Of a stretch of 47,908 nt of DNA, positions 15,678 to 24,635 are shown in pieces. A program made the translations under genes and the position numbers. The stretch's first letter is position 1. Each line of letters begins with the position of its first letter. The DNA is from Chitinophaga pinensis (GTDB taxonomy: Bacteria; Bacteroidota; Bacteroidia; AKYH767-A; OLB10), in assembly GCA_943332105.1 (NCBI GenBank), contig CALQOD010000007.1, positions 1-47,908 on the forward strand, given 5' to 3'. The notes under the pieces are model-generated. The model worked only from the letters and a program-made list of their open reading frames with translations, did no database searches and was not told where the DNA came from.

Positions 15678-17216
15678 TTATTTTATAGAGAAGTCAACTC
15701 TTCTATTCATAGAGTTTAATTTAACGGCAATTGGGTCTTTAGATCCTTTAGTTTCTGTAGAAACGCGAGATGCATCGATGCCGAAATTCTTAACTAAGAT
15801 TTCTTTAACGTTCTCTGCACGACGGCCTCCCAACCTTTGATTCTCGTTGTCGCTTCCAGTAACATCACAGTTTCCAATAATGATAAGTTTAACAGAAGAG
15901 TTCGCCTTCATCATCTTAGCAATTGTAAAGATACGGTCGTTATATATAGATTTAACTGCTGGTGAGCCTAAGTCGAAGAATATTGAAGGCATATAACCTG
16001 CACCTGCGCCATTTGAGCCATTAACTCCATCTTTACCATGTTCACCTGGTTTTGCAATTGTAAGTCCTTGAAAGTTAACCAATGATCCACTTTGAGTAGA
16101 TGGCTCCAGATCTTTTGAATCTGCAACACCATCCCCATCTGTATCGATTTCTTGTCCATTAGCATCTACTTTAGCTCCTTTAGCTGTGTATGGATCAGCG
16201 TCTTTTGAGTCTGCTACACCGTCGCCATCAGTATCTACGGTTGTTCCATCACCATAAACTTTTGTTCCTTCTGGAGTTGCATTGTCTTTATCAAATAAGT
16301 CAGAAACTCCATCTTTATCTTTGTCACCTGAAAGGATATTTACTTTCTCTTTTAAGTCGGAGATGTCATTGTAAACAACTTCCATTGGGTTAACCCATTC
16401 CATCGGTTTAGTTTTCTTCCCAAGGGTGTAAGATACCATCGCATTTACCATGTAGTAACTATCGTACTCAGAGAATGTTTTTGTAGTAGCATCAACATTA
16501 TCAGTAAAAGTTTTACGGTATTCAGCAGCTAAACCAATATCGATCTTACCGATTTTGTATTTAAAACCTAACGATAATGGTAACATTAATTCAGTAGTGC
16601 TACCAGAAGTTCTTAATACAGTACCTGGAGTTACTGTAACAGCAGTAGCAGAATCCAATCCTACAATTACACTTGTTGAACCATCTAAAGTCACTTTACC
16701 ATCAAAATTGAACATTCCAGCGCCTAATGTTGCAACCATATGGAAATTCTTATTTCTATTTAAGAAGCTAATATTTCCGAAGTTGTAGGTCATTTCTAAA
16801 GCTGCCTCGTACATATTACTTTCATATTTGTCAGGGAATAAGTTCGGGGTAGGTGGCGTATTAGGATTTGCTGGATTAGGAGGAAGCCACGTCCCTTTTG
16901 AATTGTATAAATATTCGTTATCATAAGCTTCAAACTTCGATAATAGACCACTTGCTCTTAAACCAATTGAATGAGTTAATTGGTAATTAACCATTAACCC
17001 GTAACCTAAGTTCAGATTTTGTTGATCAATCATTCTTGAATTGTTTTGAGGACCTTTTAATAAGTCACCGCTAAGATGCGTTAACCCTAACTTTAGTCCT
17101 ACAGAAACACGATCAAAATCTTTTTTATTAGGAAGTCCACCACCAGTAGTAGTCTGGGCGTAAGAAGCTCCAGTAATAAATAAGCAAAATGCTATTAGTA
17201 AATGCTTAGTTTTCAT
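15678..17216 (-). CDS. OmpA-family outer-membrane protein with thrombospondin type 3 repeats
   Basis: The 512-residue protein has a signal peptide (ends ASYAQ), an N-terminal barrel (about 30-275), a Ca2+-binding-type stretch of three thrombospondin type 3-like repeats (about 290-375: DKDKDGVSDLFD, DTDGDGVADSKD twice), a short glycine-rich linker (about 395-415), and an OmpA C-terminal peptidoglycan-binding domain (about 415-512) with the anchoring residues in IIGNCDVTGSDNEN and LGGRRAENV. It links the outer membrane to the cell wall. The last two repeats are also near-identical at the nucleotide level around 16110-16250. A perfect terminator follows, so it is a strong, single-gene unit. Confidence 0.93.
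   Translation of the reverse strand: MKTKHLLIAFCLFITGASYAQTTTGGGLPNKKDFDRVSVGLKLGLTHLSGDLLKGPQNNSRMIDQQNLNLGYGLMVNYQLTHSIGLRASGLLSKFEAYDNEYLYNSKGTWLPPNPANPNTPPTPNLFPDKYESNMYEAALEMTYNFGNISFLNRNKNFHMVATLGAGMFNFDGKVTLDGSTSVIVGLDSATAVTVTPGTVLRTSGSTTELMLPLSLGFKYKIGKIDIGLAAEYRKTFTDNVDATTKTFSEYDSYYMVNAMVSYTLGKKTKPMEWVNPMEVVYNDISDLKEKVNILSGDKDKDGVSDLFDKDNATPEGTKVYGDGTTVDTDGDGVADSKDADPYTAKGAKVDANGQEIDTDGDGVADSKDLEPSTQSGSLVNFQGLTIAKPGEHGKDGVNGSNGAGAGYMPSIFFDLGSPAVKSIYNDRIFTIAKMMKANSSVKLIIIGNCDVTGSDNENQRLGGRRAENVKEILVKNFGIDASRVSTETKGSKDPIAVKLNSMNRRVDFSIK
16105..16330 (-). repeat. Thrombospondin type 3 repeat coding segment
   Basis: Three Asp-rich repeats of the DxDxDGxxD type are encoded in tandem; the two DTDGDGVADSKD copies are closely similar in DNA, which is typical of such calcium-binding linkers and a possible site of length variation. 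Confidence 0.7.
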
Positions 17217-17310
17217 TTATGTTTTTTTTTGATTATTGATGCAATAATAATTAAAAATCAAATACAAATTGGTTCGGAAAGATAATTTAATTATTGATTA
17301 ACAGTCTCGT

Positions 17311-17961
17311 TTATAGTGTTTTTTGGATTTTACGAAAGCCAATATTGTTCTCGTTTTGGATTAACTCCAATAAAAATCGCAAATCAGAGGAGTTCTCAAT
17401 AAAATCAATTTCATCACTTTCTACAAACAAAACAGGTATAGAGGGAGATTCAGTTAAATGCTGATGATATTGTTTGGAAATACGGTCAAGGTATCCAGAT
17501 GGTATGTTTTGCTCGTAGGTTCTTCCTCTTATGCTAATGTTCTTTTGAAGTTCTTCAGTTGACTTATTCAAATATAGTATAAGGTCAGGTTGGCGTAGGT
17601 TTTTGTTTATCAATTCGAAGAACTTTCTAAATAAATCTAATTCATTACCCTTTAAGTTCACATTTGCAAATAACATCGATTTTTCAAACAAATAGTCTGA
17701 TATAAGTACCTTATTATTTTTAATTGAGGACTCCTGCCTTGCCTTTAGTTGCTGGTAGCGCTCCGCCAAAAACGACATTTCTAAAGGAAATGCAAATCGA
17801 TCCGGATTTTCATAAAATTGAGGAAGAAAGGTGTTATCGGCAAATTCTTCTAAAACTAAATCAGTATTATAGATACCAGAAAATATCTTGGCAAGGGATG
17901 TTTTGCCCGCGCCAATATTTCCTTCGATTGCTATGTATGAATAGGGTAGTGAAGATTTCAT
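17311..17961 (-). CDS. Deoxynucleoside kinase
   Basis: The 216-residue protein has the P-loop EGNIGAGKTS (residues 13-22), a substrate-binding EEF (about 38-40), the ERYQQ motif (about 67-71) and a lid-type GRTYEQNIP (about 145-153), all characteristic of the dCK/dGK/TK2-type deoxynucleoside kinases that phosphorylate salvaged deoxynucleosides. The length is normal. It starts one base after the folK stop, so the two are translated from one mRNA, an arrangement common in Bacteroidota. Whether it prefers deoxyadenosine, deoxyguanosine or a pyrimidine cannot be read from the sequence. Confidence 0.9.
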   Translation of the reverse strand: MKSSLPYSYIAIEGNIGAGKTSLAKIFSGIYNTDLVLEEFADNTFLPQFYENPDRFAFPLEMSFLAERYQQLKARQESSIKNNKVLISDYLFEKSMLFANVNLKGNELDLFRKFFELINKNLRQPDLILYLNKSTEELQKNISIRGRTYEQNIPSGYLDRISKQYHQHLTESPSIPVLFVESDEIDFIENSSDLRFLLELIQNENNIGFRKIQKTL

Positions 17962-17962
17962 A

Positions 17963-18451
17963 CTATTCTTTTTCCAATTTTGTTACTTGTGAATCGTCTT
18001 TGCAAGCTTTTAATAAGTCTGCTATCGACATTCGATATACCGGATGAATAAAATTAGGGATTATTTCGTTTAATGGTATTAGTGTAAATTTTCGCAAATG
18101 TAATCGAGGATGTGGAATAACAAGGTTGTTGGTGATAACTTCTAAGTCATTGTAAAACAAAATGTCAATATCAATATTTCGGGGACCATTTGCAATTATT
18201 CTAGACCTTCCGAGCTCAAATTCGATTTTTGATGTTTGCGATAACAATTCGATAGGTGCTAATGCTGTTTCAAAAACAATCACTTGGTTTAAGAAATCGT
18301 TTTGCTTAGAATACCCCCATGCGGCCGTTTTATAAAGGGAAGATTTATTCATAAGCCTTCCGCATTTTTTTTCGAGCGCATTCAGTGTTTCAATAAAAGT
18401 GCTTTCGCAGTTTCCAATATTACAACCTAAAAGCAATGTTACTACATTCAT
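17963..18451 (-). CDS. folK: 2-amino-4-hydroxy-6-hydroxymethyldihydropteridine pyrophosphokinase
   Basis: A 162-residue cytoplasmic enzyme of folate synthesis that transfers pyrophosphate from ATP to 6-hydroxymethyl-7,8-dihydropterin. The PROSITE-type signature GPRNIDIDILFY (about residues 90-101), which supplies the magnesium-binding aspartates, is intact, as are the N-terminal LLLGCNIGN and the IPHPRLHLRKFTLIPL segment. Its length is typical for the family. A -7 box (TAATTTTG, minus strand 18464-18457) sits five bases before the ATG. It is followed by the deoxynucleoside kinase gene. Confidence 0.95.
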   Translation of the reverse strand: MNVVTLLLGCNIGNCESTFIETLNALEKKCGRLMNKSSLYKTAAWGYSKQNDFLNQVIVFETALAPIELLSQTSKIEFELGRSRIIANGPRNIDIDILFYNDLEVITNNLVIPHPRLHLRKFTLIPLNEIIPNFIHPVYRMSIADLLKACKDDSQVTKLEKE

Positions 18452-18456
18452 ATTTG

Positions 18457-18464
18457 CAAAATTA
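18457..18464 (-). promoter_or_regulatory. -7 element of folK
   Basis: TAATTTTG on the minus strand fits TAnnTTTG and lies five bases before the folK ATG, so the mRNA would be leaderless or nearly so. No convincing -33 element is visible. Confidence 0.45.
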
Positions 18465-18509
18465 GTTTTATTTATAAAATGAACTAATTTAGCAATTCAA
18501 AATCAAGTT

Positions 18510-19025
18510 GTGCCAAATAAAGCCGTCGCCCATAGTTTATTGCTTGTGTTTTTAATGCAATTCTTTGGTATGTCAGCAATGTATTTTTCGCAGCGCTACG
18601 CCTTCAAGCAATCAGCTATTAACTTTATTGATTCACGTATTGAACAGCAATTTACTGTTTTGAAATTAACCGCATTGGAATTTCAATTAGCACAGTTTGA
18701 TGAGGAGGAGCTATTCATCAACGGACAGTTATTCGATATTATTGATAAGAAGTTTGATAATGGCTATGCGGTTGTTAAAGTTTATCGTGATATTGGAGAA
18801 GAATCATTATTAAAAAAGACAATCGATTGGTTTGATTCTTCCGGATCTAGTCATTCATCTTTACCTAAATTGATTTTAAAAACATTTTTTAATCCAATTG
18901 TGATTGAAAACAGTCATTCACTTTGCTTTTATGTTTATCCTTTGCGTTCGATTTATTCGAATCGTCATTTAATTTCTTTATCAGTTTTTATTAAGCCAGC
19001 AATCCTACCACCATTATTTTGTTGA
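18510..19025 (+). CDS. Small membrane-anchored protein preceding a TonB-dependent receptor
   Basis: The 171-residue protein starts with GTG; no in-frame ATG is available before the hydrophobic segment, and the first internal Met lies inside it. Residues of about 8-25 form a membrane anchor or signal, followed by a soluble domain with strands and helices (FTVLKLTALEFQLAQF, EEELFINGQLFDIIDK, YAVVKVYRDIGEE) and a tail ending AILPPLFC. It shares with the Cys-rich protein of the mbnH operon the N-terminal anchor and Pro-Pro tail and is similarly placed ahead of an uptake-type gene. The receptor starts 43 bases downstream with no terminator between them. I do not recognise a named family. Confidence 0.72.
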   Translation: MPNKAVAHSLLLVFLMQFFGMSAMYFSQRYAFKQSAINFIDSRIEQQFTVLKLTALEFQLAQFDEEELFINGQLFDIIDKKFDNGYAVVKVYRDIGEESLLKKTIDWFDSSGSSHSSLPKLILKTFFNPIVIENSHSLCFYVYPLRSIYSNRHLISLSVFIKPAILPPLFC

Positions 19026-19068
19026 AGTAAATTATTAATTAAATTAATTAATTCTTAAATCCAACAAA

Positions 19069-21279
19069 ATGAAAAACAAAAATATCTGGAGCTTATTGCT
19101 CCTGCTTTCAGTATGCACATTATCGTACGGTCAAAAAGATAGCGTTCAAAAAAGTATTAATCTTGATGGTGTTACCATCTTAGTAAATAAAACTCCTGAA
19201 ACAATAAAGAACGTAACTCAGGAGGTTAAGGTATTTACAAAAGAGAATATCGAATCATGTAATCCTTCTTCTACAGCAGATCTTCTTGCTCAAAAAGGTC
19301 TACAAGTACAAATGAGTCAGCAGGGGGGTGGAAGCCCAACTTTACGTGGTTTTGAAGCTAGCCGAATAGTATTGATGATTGATGGTGTTCGAATGAATAA
19401 TCTGATTTATCGTGCTGGTCATTTACAAGATATCATTAAAACAGATGTGAATTTATTAGACAGAGTAGAAGTTTTATACGGTCCATCGTCAAACATATTT
19501 GGAAGTGATGCATTGGGCGGAGTAATAAACTTATCTACTAAAAAAGCTATGTTTTCAGATATCGCTGATAAAAATGAAATGCATGTTTCTTTCTTGTCAA
19601 AATATGCTTCGGCTAATAATGGAATTACAAATCATATCGATTTTAATTATGGGACCTTAAGATTTGCTTCATTAACATCGTTTTCTATAAGCCAGTTTGG
19701 CGATTTACGAGGAGGGTCAAATCAGAATCCGTTTTATAATGGTAGTTATGGAGAACGACCATATTATGTTGAAACAAATAATGGAGTTGATTCAATTATG
19801 AAAAATGAAGATCGTTTTAAGCAAGTAGGAACTGCATATAACCAGATTGATTTTATACAGAAGTTTTCATGGAAGCAAAATGCTAACACAACTCATTATT
19901 TGAACTTTCAGTATTCAACAACTAATGACGTGCCTCGCTATGATCGATTAACGGATGTTAGTGGAGGGAGTTTGAAATATGCTGAATGGTATTATGGTCC
20001 GCAATCGCGATTGATGGCTGCTTATTCAATGAATAATGTAAAACAAAACAGATGGGCTCAATTGTATCATATAGGTTTTAGCTATCAGGCCCTAGAAGAA
20101 AGTCGACATAGCAGAAGTTATAAAACTAGCAATCGTAATAATCGAATTGAAAATGTTGGTGTGTTAGGATTTGATTTGTATGCACAACATACTGATAAAA
20201 AAAACAAGTTAATAATTGGTGTGGATGGCCAGTTGAATTCATTAAAATCAATAGCGAACAAGACTAATATTGTTAACGGAATATCAACACCGTTAGACAC
20301 TCGTTATCCTGATGGTGATAATAAAATGAATTATTTGGGATTATATGTTTCTCATATTCACACGCTTTCTACTACTACCACTATTTCGGAAGGAATGCGC
20401 GTTGGTTATTCTTCTTTAAAGTCTACCTTAATAGATACTGCATTGTTATTTCATTTGCCATATACGAGCATTGAGCAACAAACGCCTGTTTATTCTGCCT
20501 CAATAGGATTCATACATCGACCTTCTGACGCAACTAAGTTATCTTTTACAATTGCTACAGGATTTAGAGTTCCTAACGTAGATGATATGTCGAAAATTTT
20601 TGGCTCATCAAGCGGAAATGTAATTGTTCCTAATAAGGATTTGAAACCAGAACAAACAATAAACTATGAATTGGGCTTTACGCAATCATTGGGAAGTAAA
20701 ACTACTTGGGAGAATTATTTGTACTATACATCAATTAAAGATATTGCGGTAGTAGATAAATTTACTTTTAACGGGCAGGATACAATTTTGTATGATGGAG
20801 ATTTAAGTCAGGTGTTAGCAAATCAGAATAAGCAGCAAGGTTATATTTACGGAATCAGTTCAAATTTAACTTCCATCTTAGATAATCATTTTACTTTTCA
20901 AACAGGTATCAATTACACGTACGGCCGTTTGAAAACAGATTCAGTGGATAGTCCTTTAGATCATATTCCTCCGTTCCAAGCGCGTATTTCTTTAAAATAT
21001 CAAGCAGAGAAATTCAGCACCATGTTTTACGTTAATTATAATGGCGCCAAGGAATTGAAAGATTATCTGTTAAATGGAGAAGACAATGAGCAATATGCTA
21101 CTCCTGACGGAATGCCTGCATGGATAACATTAAACCTTAGTGCATCGTATAAGATTCACAAGAATATTGATATAAATTTCGCAATTGAAAATATATTGGA
21201 TACACAATACCGTGTTTTTGCAAGTGGCATGAATGGAGTTGGAAGGAACTTTATTTTTTCAGTTCGAGGTAATTTCTAA
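19069..21279 (+). CDS. TonB-dependent outer-membrane receptor (haem/siderophore-like)
   Basis: The 736-residue protein has a signal peptide (ends TLSYG), a plug domain (about 45-165) with STADLLAQKGLQVQMSQ, GGGSPTLRGFEASRI, VLMIDGVRMNN and VEVLYGPSSNIFGSDALGGVINL, then a 22-strand-type barrel ending in a terminal Phe (FSVRGNF). The wording of the plug (RGFEASRIVLMIDGVRMNNLIYRAGHLQ) is typical of the haemoglobin/transferrin-type receptor family in Bacteroidota; other substrates, including copper complexes or cobalamin, cannot be excluded. There is no SusD partner, so glycan import is unlikely. A small membrane protein precedes it in the same apparent operon, and a strong terminator follows. 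Confidence 0.9.
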   Translation: MKNKNIWSLLLLLSVCTLSYGQKDSVQKSINLDGVTILVNKTPETIKNVTQEVKVFTKENIESCNPSSTADLLAQKGLQVQMSQQGGGSPTLRGFEASRIVLMIDGVRMNNLIYRAGHLQDIIKTDVNLLDRVEVLYGPSSNIFGSDALGGVINLSTKKAMFSDIADKNEMHVSFLSKYASANNGITNHIDFNYGTLRFASLTSFSISQFGDLRGGSNQNPFYNGSYGERPYYVETNNGVDSIMKNEDRFKQVGTAYNQIDFIQKFSWKQNANTTHYLNFQYSTTNDVPRYDRLTDVSGGSLKYAEWYYGPQSRLMAAYSMNNVKQNRWAQLYHIGFSYQALEESRHSRSYKTSNRNNRIENVGVLGFDLYAQHTDKKNKLIIGVDGQLNSLKSIANKTNIVNGISTPLDTRYPDGDNKMNYLGLYVSHIHTLSTTTTISEGMRVGYSSLKSTLIDTALLFHLPYTSIEQQTPVYSASIGFIHRPSDATKLSFTIATGFRVPNVDDMSKIFGSSSGNVIVPNKDLKPEQTINYELGFTQSLGSKTTWENYLYYTSIKDIAVVDKFTFNGQDTILYDGDLSQVLANQNKQQGYIYGISSNLTSILDNHFTFQTGINYTYGRLKTDSVDSPLDHIPPFQARISLKYQAEKFSTMFYVNYNGAKELKDYLLNGEDNEQYATPDGMPAWITLNLSASYKIHKNIDINFAIENILDTQYRVFASGMNGVGRNFIFSVRGNF

Positions 21280-21294
21280 TAAAAATGAATGACA

Positions 21295-21326
21295 AAAAAA
21301 TCCCCGAGGAAACTCGGGGATTTTTT
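21295..21326. terminator. Bidirectional terminator between the receptor and DPP IV genes
   Basis: AAAAAATCCCCGAG pairs with CTCGGGGATTTTTT across a GAAA tetraloop, 14 bp in all, between two convergent genes. Both strands end in a T run, so it can serve both. Confidence 0.93.
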
Positions 21327-21327
21327 G

Positions 21328-23499
21328 TTATAAATTATTAATGATAAAATTGGTCATCTTAGTATAAAGATGTAATCGCACACCATCTCCATAAATACCA
21401 TGGTTTCGATTTGGATAAATAAACAAATCAAATTGTTTGTTGTTTTTTACCAAGGCATTGATAAAGTCCATTGAGTTTTGCATATGCACATTATCATCTG
21501 AAGACCCGTGAATCAATAATAAATTCCCTTTTAAATCTTTTGCATAAGTAGTAGGGGAGTTTTTATCATAGCCATCAGCATTTTCCTGCGGTGTTTGCAA
21601 GTATCTTTCAGTGTAAATATTATCATAATATCTCCAATTAGTAACAGGTGCTACAGCAATACCTGCTTTAAATTGAGTATGCACCTTTGTCATTAAAAGT
21701 GATGTCATGTAACCTCCGAAACTCCATCCCCAAACACCCATGCGGCTATTTTCAACGTACGGTAATGCTTTAATGTAATTTGATCCTGAGATCTGATCAT
21801 CTACTTCTAATTTCCCTAAATCTTTATAGATGCAATTTGCCCATTCTAATCCTCTGCCTGGCGTGCCTCTGTTTTCAATACTGGCAATAATGTACCCTCT
21901 TTGAGCAAGCATCTGATGCCATAAATAATTGGGGCCATCCCAATCGTTAGTTACTGTTTGTACACCTGGACCGCCATAAACATTAATTAATACGGGATAT
22001 CTTAATGTTGAATCAAAATCGGGAGGATAAATCATCCAACCATAAAACTCAAGTCCGTATTTATTTTTAAAAGTAAACTCTTTGATTTTTCCTAATTTGA
22101 ATTCTTGTAGAGCTGCTTTTAAGTTTCGATTATCTTCTAAAACCCGAATTATTTTACCTGTATTATTAATTACAGAACAAGTATATGGCTTTCCATAAGC
22201 TGAGTGGGTGTCAATAAAATATTCAAATCCACTGCTGAATGATGCACTATGAGTACCTTTTTCAGGACTTAAATTTGTTTTATTTCCATTGGCATTAATA
22301 GCGAAAACATATCGTTCGGTAGGACTTAATTCTGTTGATAGATAATAAAAAGTTTTTTTTGCTTCATCATATCCGTAGTAAGTGGAAACCTCAAAATTTC
22401 CTTTTGTGATTTGTTTAATTAATGTTCCATCGGTGGCGTAAAGGTAAATATGATTAAAACCGTCACGCGTTGATGTCCATATAAACTGTTTCCCATTCTT
22501 TAAAAATGTCAAGTCGTTGGTTATTTCAATGAATGAATTATTATCTTCTTTAATAACAGCTTTTGATGAATTATCTGATACATTGCAGAATAATAACTCT
22601 AAATGACTTTGATGTCGGTTTAATGTTTGAACACTTAAAATATTTGAATTTTCTGTCCATTTTATACGCGGAATATATTCGCGCTCTTTACCAGTATTGA
22701 TCAACTTACTTTGATTTGTGTTTAAATCATAAACATAAATTTCCACTTTCGAATTTTCTTCACCTGCTTTAGGATATTTATATTTTTCTTCTTTAGGATA
22801 AAGCTCTCCGTAATAAGTTAGGTTAAACTCCTTAACATTGCTTTCATCAAATTTATAGTAGGCTATTTTCTTTCCGTCAGGTGACCATACATAGGCAACA
22901 TCCATACTGAATTCTTCTTCATAAACCCAATCAGTAGCCCCATTAATAATAGCATTTTTCATTCCGTCTGTTGTGATGGCGAATTCTTTTTTTGATGATA
23001 AATCATAAACAAACAGGTTGTTCTCTTTCACATAAGCTACTTGTTTATTGTCGGGCGAAAATTGACAATACATTACTTTTTCTTGCTGCGTAATTTTTGA
23101 AATTTGTTTTGAAATGCGATTAAAAACGTAGTAATCTGATTTGCTCGAATGACGATAAATAGCTTCCGTATTTGCTGATAGTAAAATCATATTTTCATCG
23201 CTGCTGAATTGATAATCACTGATGGTAATTGTATCACCATTATAAACCAGGTCGTTTTCAGTTAGAATTGTTTCCAATGCTTTCCCATCTTTAAAAGCAT
23301 ATTTCACAATTTGAAAATTAGGTGCATAGACTAAATTTGAATAATACTCACCATTGCTCATTGAATTGAATCCACTTACCGTTTGAGCATATAATTTTCT
23401 GCTATTCCATATATCATCTAATTGAAGAAATCCTTTTTGTGAAAAGGAGTTGTGTGTTGTTGATGTTAATAGAAGCAATATTGTTAAAATCTTTTTCAT
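21328..23499 (-). CDS. Dipeptidyl peptidase IV (S9B)
   Basis: The 723-residue exported peptidase has a signal peptide (MKKILTILLLLTSTTHNSFS), an N-terminal beta-propeller (about 30-470) containing the substrate-N-terminus-binding DWVYEEEF, and a C-terminal alpha/beta-hydrolase domain with the serine motif GWSFGGYMT, Asp in HGSSDDNVH and His in NRNHGIYG. It removes X-Pro dipeptides from peptides in the periplasm or at the surface and supports peptide use. The start at 23499 begins the signal peptide; the longer reading frame begins only with TTG. A -7 box TACATTTG lies on the minus strand at 23531-23524. Length and motifs are those of the Bacteroidota DPP IV. Confidence 0.95.
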   Translation of the reverse strand: MKKILTILLLLTSTTHNSFSQKGFLQLDDIWNSRKLYAQTVSGFNSMSNGEYYSNLVYAPNFQIVKYAFKDGKALETILTENDLVYNGDTITISDYQFSSDENMILLSANTEAIYRHSSKSDYYVFNRISKQISKITQQEKVMYCQFSPDNKQVAYVKENNLFVYDLSSKKEFAITTDGMKNAIINGATDWVYEEEFSMDVAYVWSPDGKKIAYYKFDESNVKEFNLTYYGELYPKEEKYKYPKAGEENSKVEIYVYDLNTNQSKLINTGKEREYIPRIKWTENSNILSVQTLNRHQSHLELLFCNVSDNSSKAVIKEDNNSFIEITNDLTFLKNGKQFIWTSTRDGFNHIYLYATDGTLIKQITKGNFEVSTYYGYDEAKKTFYYLSTELSPTERYVFAINANGNKTNLSPEKGTHSASFSSGFEYFIDTHSAYGKPYTCSVINNTGKIIRVLEDNRNLKAALQEFKLGKIKEFTFKNKYGLEFYGWMIYPPDFDSTLRYPVLINVYGGPGVQTVTNDWDGPNYLWHQMLAQRGYIIASIENRGTPGRGLEWANCIYKDLGKLEVDDQISGSNYIKALPYVENSRMGVWGWSFGGYMTSLLMTKVHTQFKAGIAVAPVTNWRYYDNIYTERYLQTPQENADGYDKNSPTTYAKDLKGNLLLIHGSSDDNVHMQNSMDFINALVKNNKQFDLFIYPNRNHGIYGDGVRLHLYTKMTNFIINNL

Positions 23500-23523
23500 A
23501 ATGTTGAAAATTAATGAGGTATA

Positions 23524-23567
23524 CAAATGTAATAATTTGCGCAATAGTATTTTATTATTTAAATTTG
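23524..23567. promoter_or_regulatory. Divergent promoters of the DPP IV gene and the DUF4412-like gene
   Basis: On the plus strand, TTTG (23536-23539), a 20-base spacer and TAAATTTG (23560-23567) form a near-ideal promoter 18 bases before the ATG at 23586. On the minus strand, TACATTTG (23531-23524) is a -7 box for DPP IV, without a clear -33 element. The two promoters lie back to back. Confidence 0.68.
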
Positions 23568-23585
23568 CTTAATACATAAAGTCAA

Positions 23586-24218
23586 ATGAAATCCAAGTTT
23601 TTTTTATTTAGCATCATAATGGTGATGTTCAGTTCTATAATCTTTGCCCAAATAAAAGAAGGTAAGATTCAATATAGAATATCCTATCCTAGTTTGGATT
23701 TGCCAGCAGCTCAAAAAGCTATGCTTCCTTCTGAAAGCGTGTGTTATTTTTCTAATAATAATTGCCGCAGTGAAAGCAATGGTATTATGGGGATGAAGAT
23801 GGTTACCATCTGCGCTAAAGGGGAAACGACAATGTTGATAGATGTAATGGGTAAAAAAATTGCGATGAATCCTCTTGATAATCAATCTGTAAAAACAAAA
23901 ACTCCAACAATAACTTATTCAGATGAAACCAAGAACATTGCAGGATTTGTTTGTAAGAAAGCAACAATGGTTTTTGATGAGACTAAGAAGATGATTGTTT
24001 GGTGTGCAGAAGGTATTACTGGAGGCGGTAGCTGGGGAGGTGATTTCGATAATTTGAAAGGTGCTCCGTTAGAGTATACGGCAGATTTAAATGGCATGTC
24101 AATGACAATGATTGCGAGTAAGGTTTCAGACGAAAAGGTTGGCAAAAAAATGTTTGAAATCCCATCAGATTATAAATCCATGACTATGGAAGAATTGCAA
24201 AAACAATTTAAACAATAA
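23586..24218 (+). CDS. Exported DUF4412/GLPGLI-like protein
   Basis: The 210-residue product has a signal peptide (ends SIIFAQ) and then the pattern KEGKIQYRISYP, a run of short strands, VMGKKIAMNP, TKNIAGFVCKKATM and MIVWCAEG, with a C-terminal helix. That layout recalls the DUF4412 and GLPGLI families of exported Bacteroidota proteins, in which a beta-sandwich reads '...I.Y.....' followed by '...I.G..C.KA...'. Function unknown. The SdpI-like gene begins nine bases after it. Confidence 0.72.
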   Translation: MKSKFFLFSIIMVMFSSIIFAQIKEGKIQYRISYPSLDLPAAQKAMLPSESVCYFSNNNCRSESNGIMGMKMVTICAKGETTMLIDVMGKKIAMNPLDNQSVKTKTPTITYSDETKNIAGFVCKKATMVFDETKKMIVWCAEGITGGGSWGGDFDNLKGAPLEYTADLNGMSMTMIASKVSDEKVGKKMFEIPSDYKSMTMEELQKQFKQ

Positions 24219-24227
24219 GTTTTTTCC

Positions 24228-24590
24228 ATGAATATTTTACTCCTATTTTGCTCATTTATTGTTCTGATTATTTTTACCGTTGGTGTAAAATTAAATCAGC
24301 GTCCTAGTGAATATGGTGGCTTTGGATTTAAAACAAAAGTTTCTCTTCGTAGTGAAGAAACTTGGCGTGATGGCAATATAACATTTGGACGATGTTTGAT
24401 GATGATTGCTCCCTTGCAGATTGCTGTTTTGGTAATAACAGAAAGATATTTACCTAATCATCCTTACCGTATTTTCGCAGTGCTAGCCATAACTACCATA
24501 GTTTCTGTATTGATAGCATACCTTTTGACGCAGAAAAAATTACGAACCATTTATTTCAAAGATGGTAAGCGTCGCCCTAATTCTTTTTAA
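24228..24590 (+). CDS. SdpI-like integral membrane protein
   Basis: The 120-residue protein has three hydrophobic segments (about 2-20, 56-76 and 84-102) and the SdpI-type motif YGGFGFKTKVSLRSEETWRDGN between the first and second. SdpI is an immunity protein against the SdpC toxin in Bacillus, but most family members are of unknown function. It follows the DUF4412-like gene by nine bases and so is co-transcribed. A small stem-loop overlaps its stop codon. Length fits the short members of the family. Confidence 0.78.
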   Translation: MNILLLFCSFIVLIIFTVGVKLNQRPSEYGGFGFKTKVSLRSEETWRDGNITFGRCLMMIAPLQIAVLVITERYLPNHPYRIFAVLAITTIVSVLIAYLLTQKKLRTIYFKDGKRRPNSF

Positions 24591-24596
24591 TTAGGG
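24575..24596 (+). other. Stem-loop overlapping the SdpI-like stop codon
   Basis: CCCTAATT pairs with AATTAGGG over a CTTTTT loop; the stop codon lies inside it. No T run follows, so it is not a standard terminator. It could stabilise the 3' end or act as a weak stop before the M61 gene. Confidence 0.35.
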
Positions 24597-24611
24597 ATTA
24601 AACAATTTATT

Positions 24612-24619
24612 TACATTTG
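24612..24619 (+). promoter_or_regulatory. -7 element of the M61 peptidase gene
   Basis: TACATTTG is located 16 bases before the M61 ATG. No TTTG is found at the expected -33 distance, so the promoter may be weaker or use an activator. Confidence 0.45.
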
Positions 24620-24635
24620 CTCAAAATATTGGTGA

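Noticed and set aside
24228-24590. SdpI-like gene as part of a toxin-immunity system
   Set aside because: No SdpC-like toxin or SdpAB genes are nearby, and most SdpI-family proteins have no known toxin partner.
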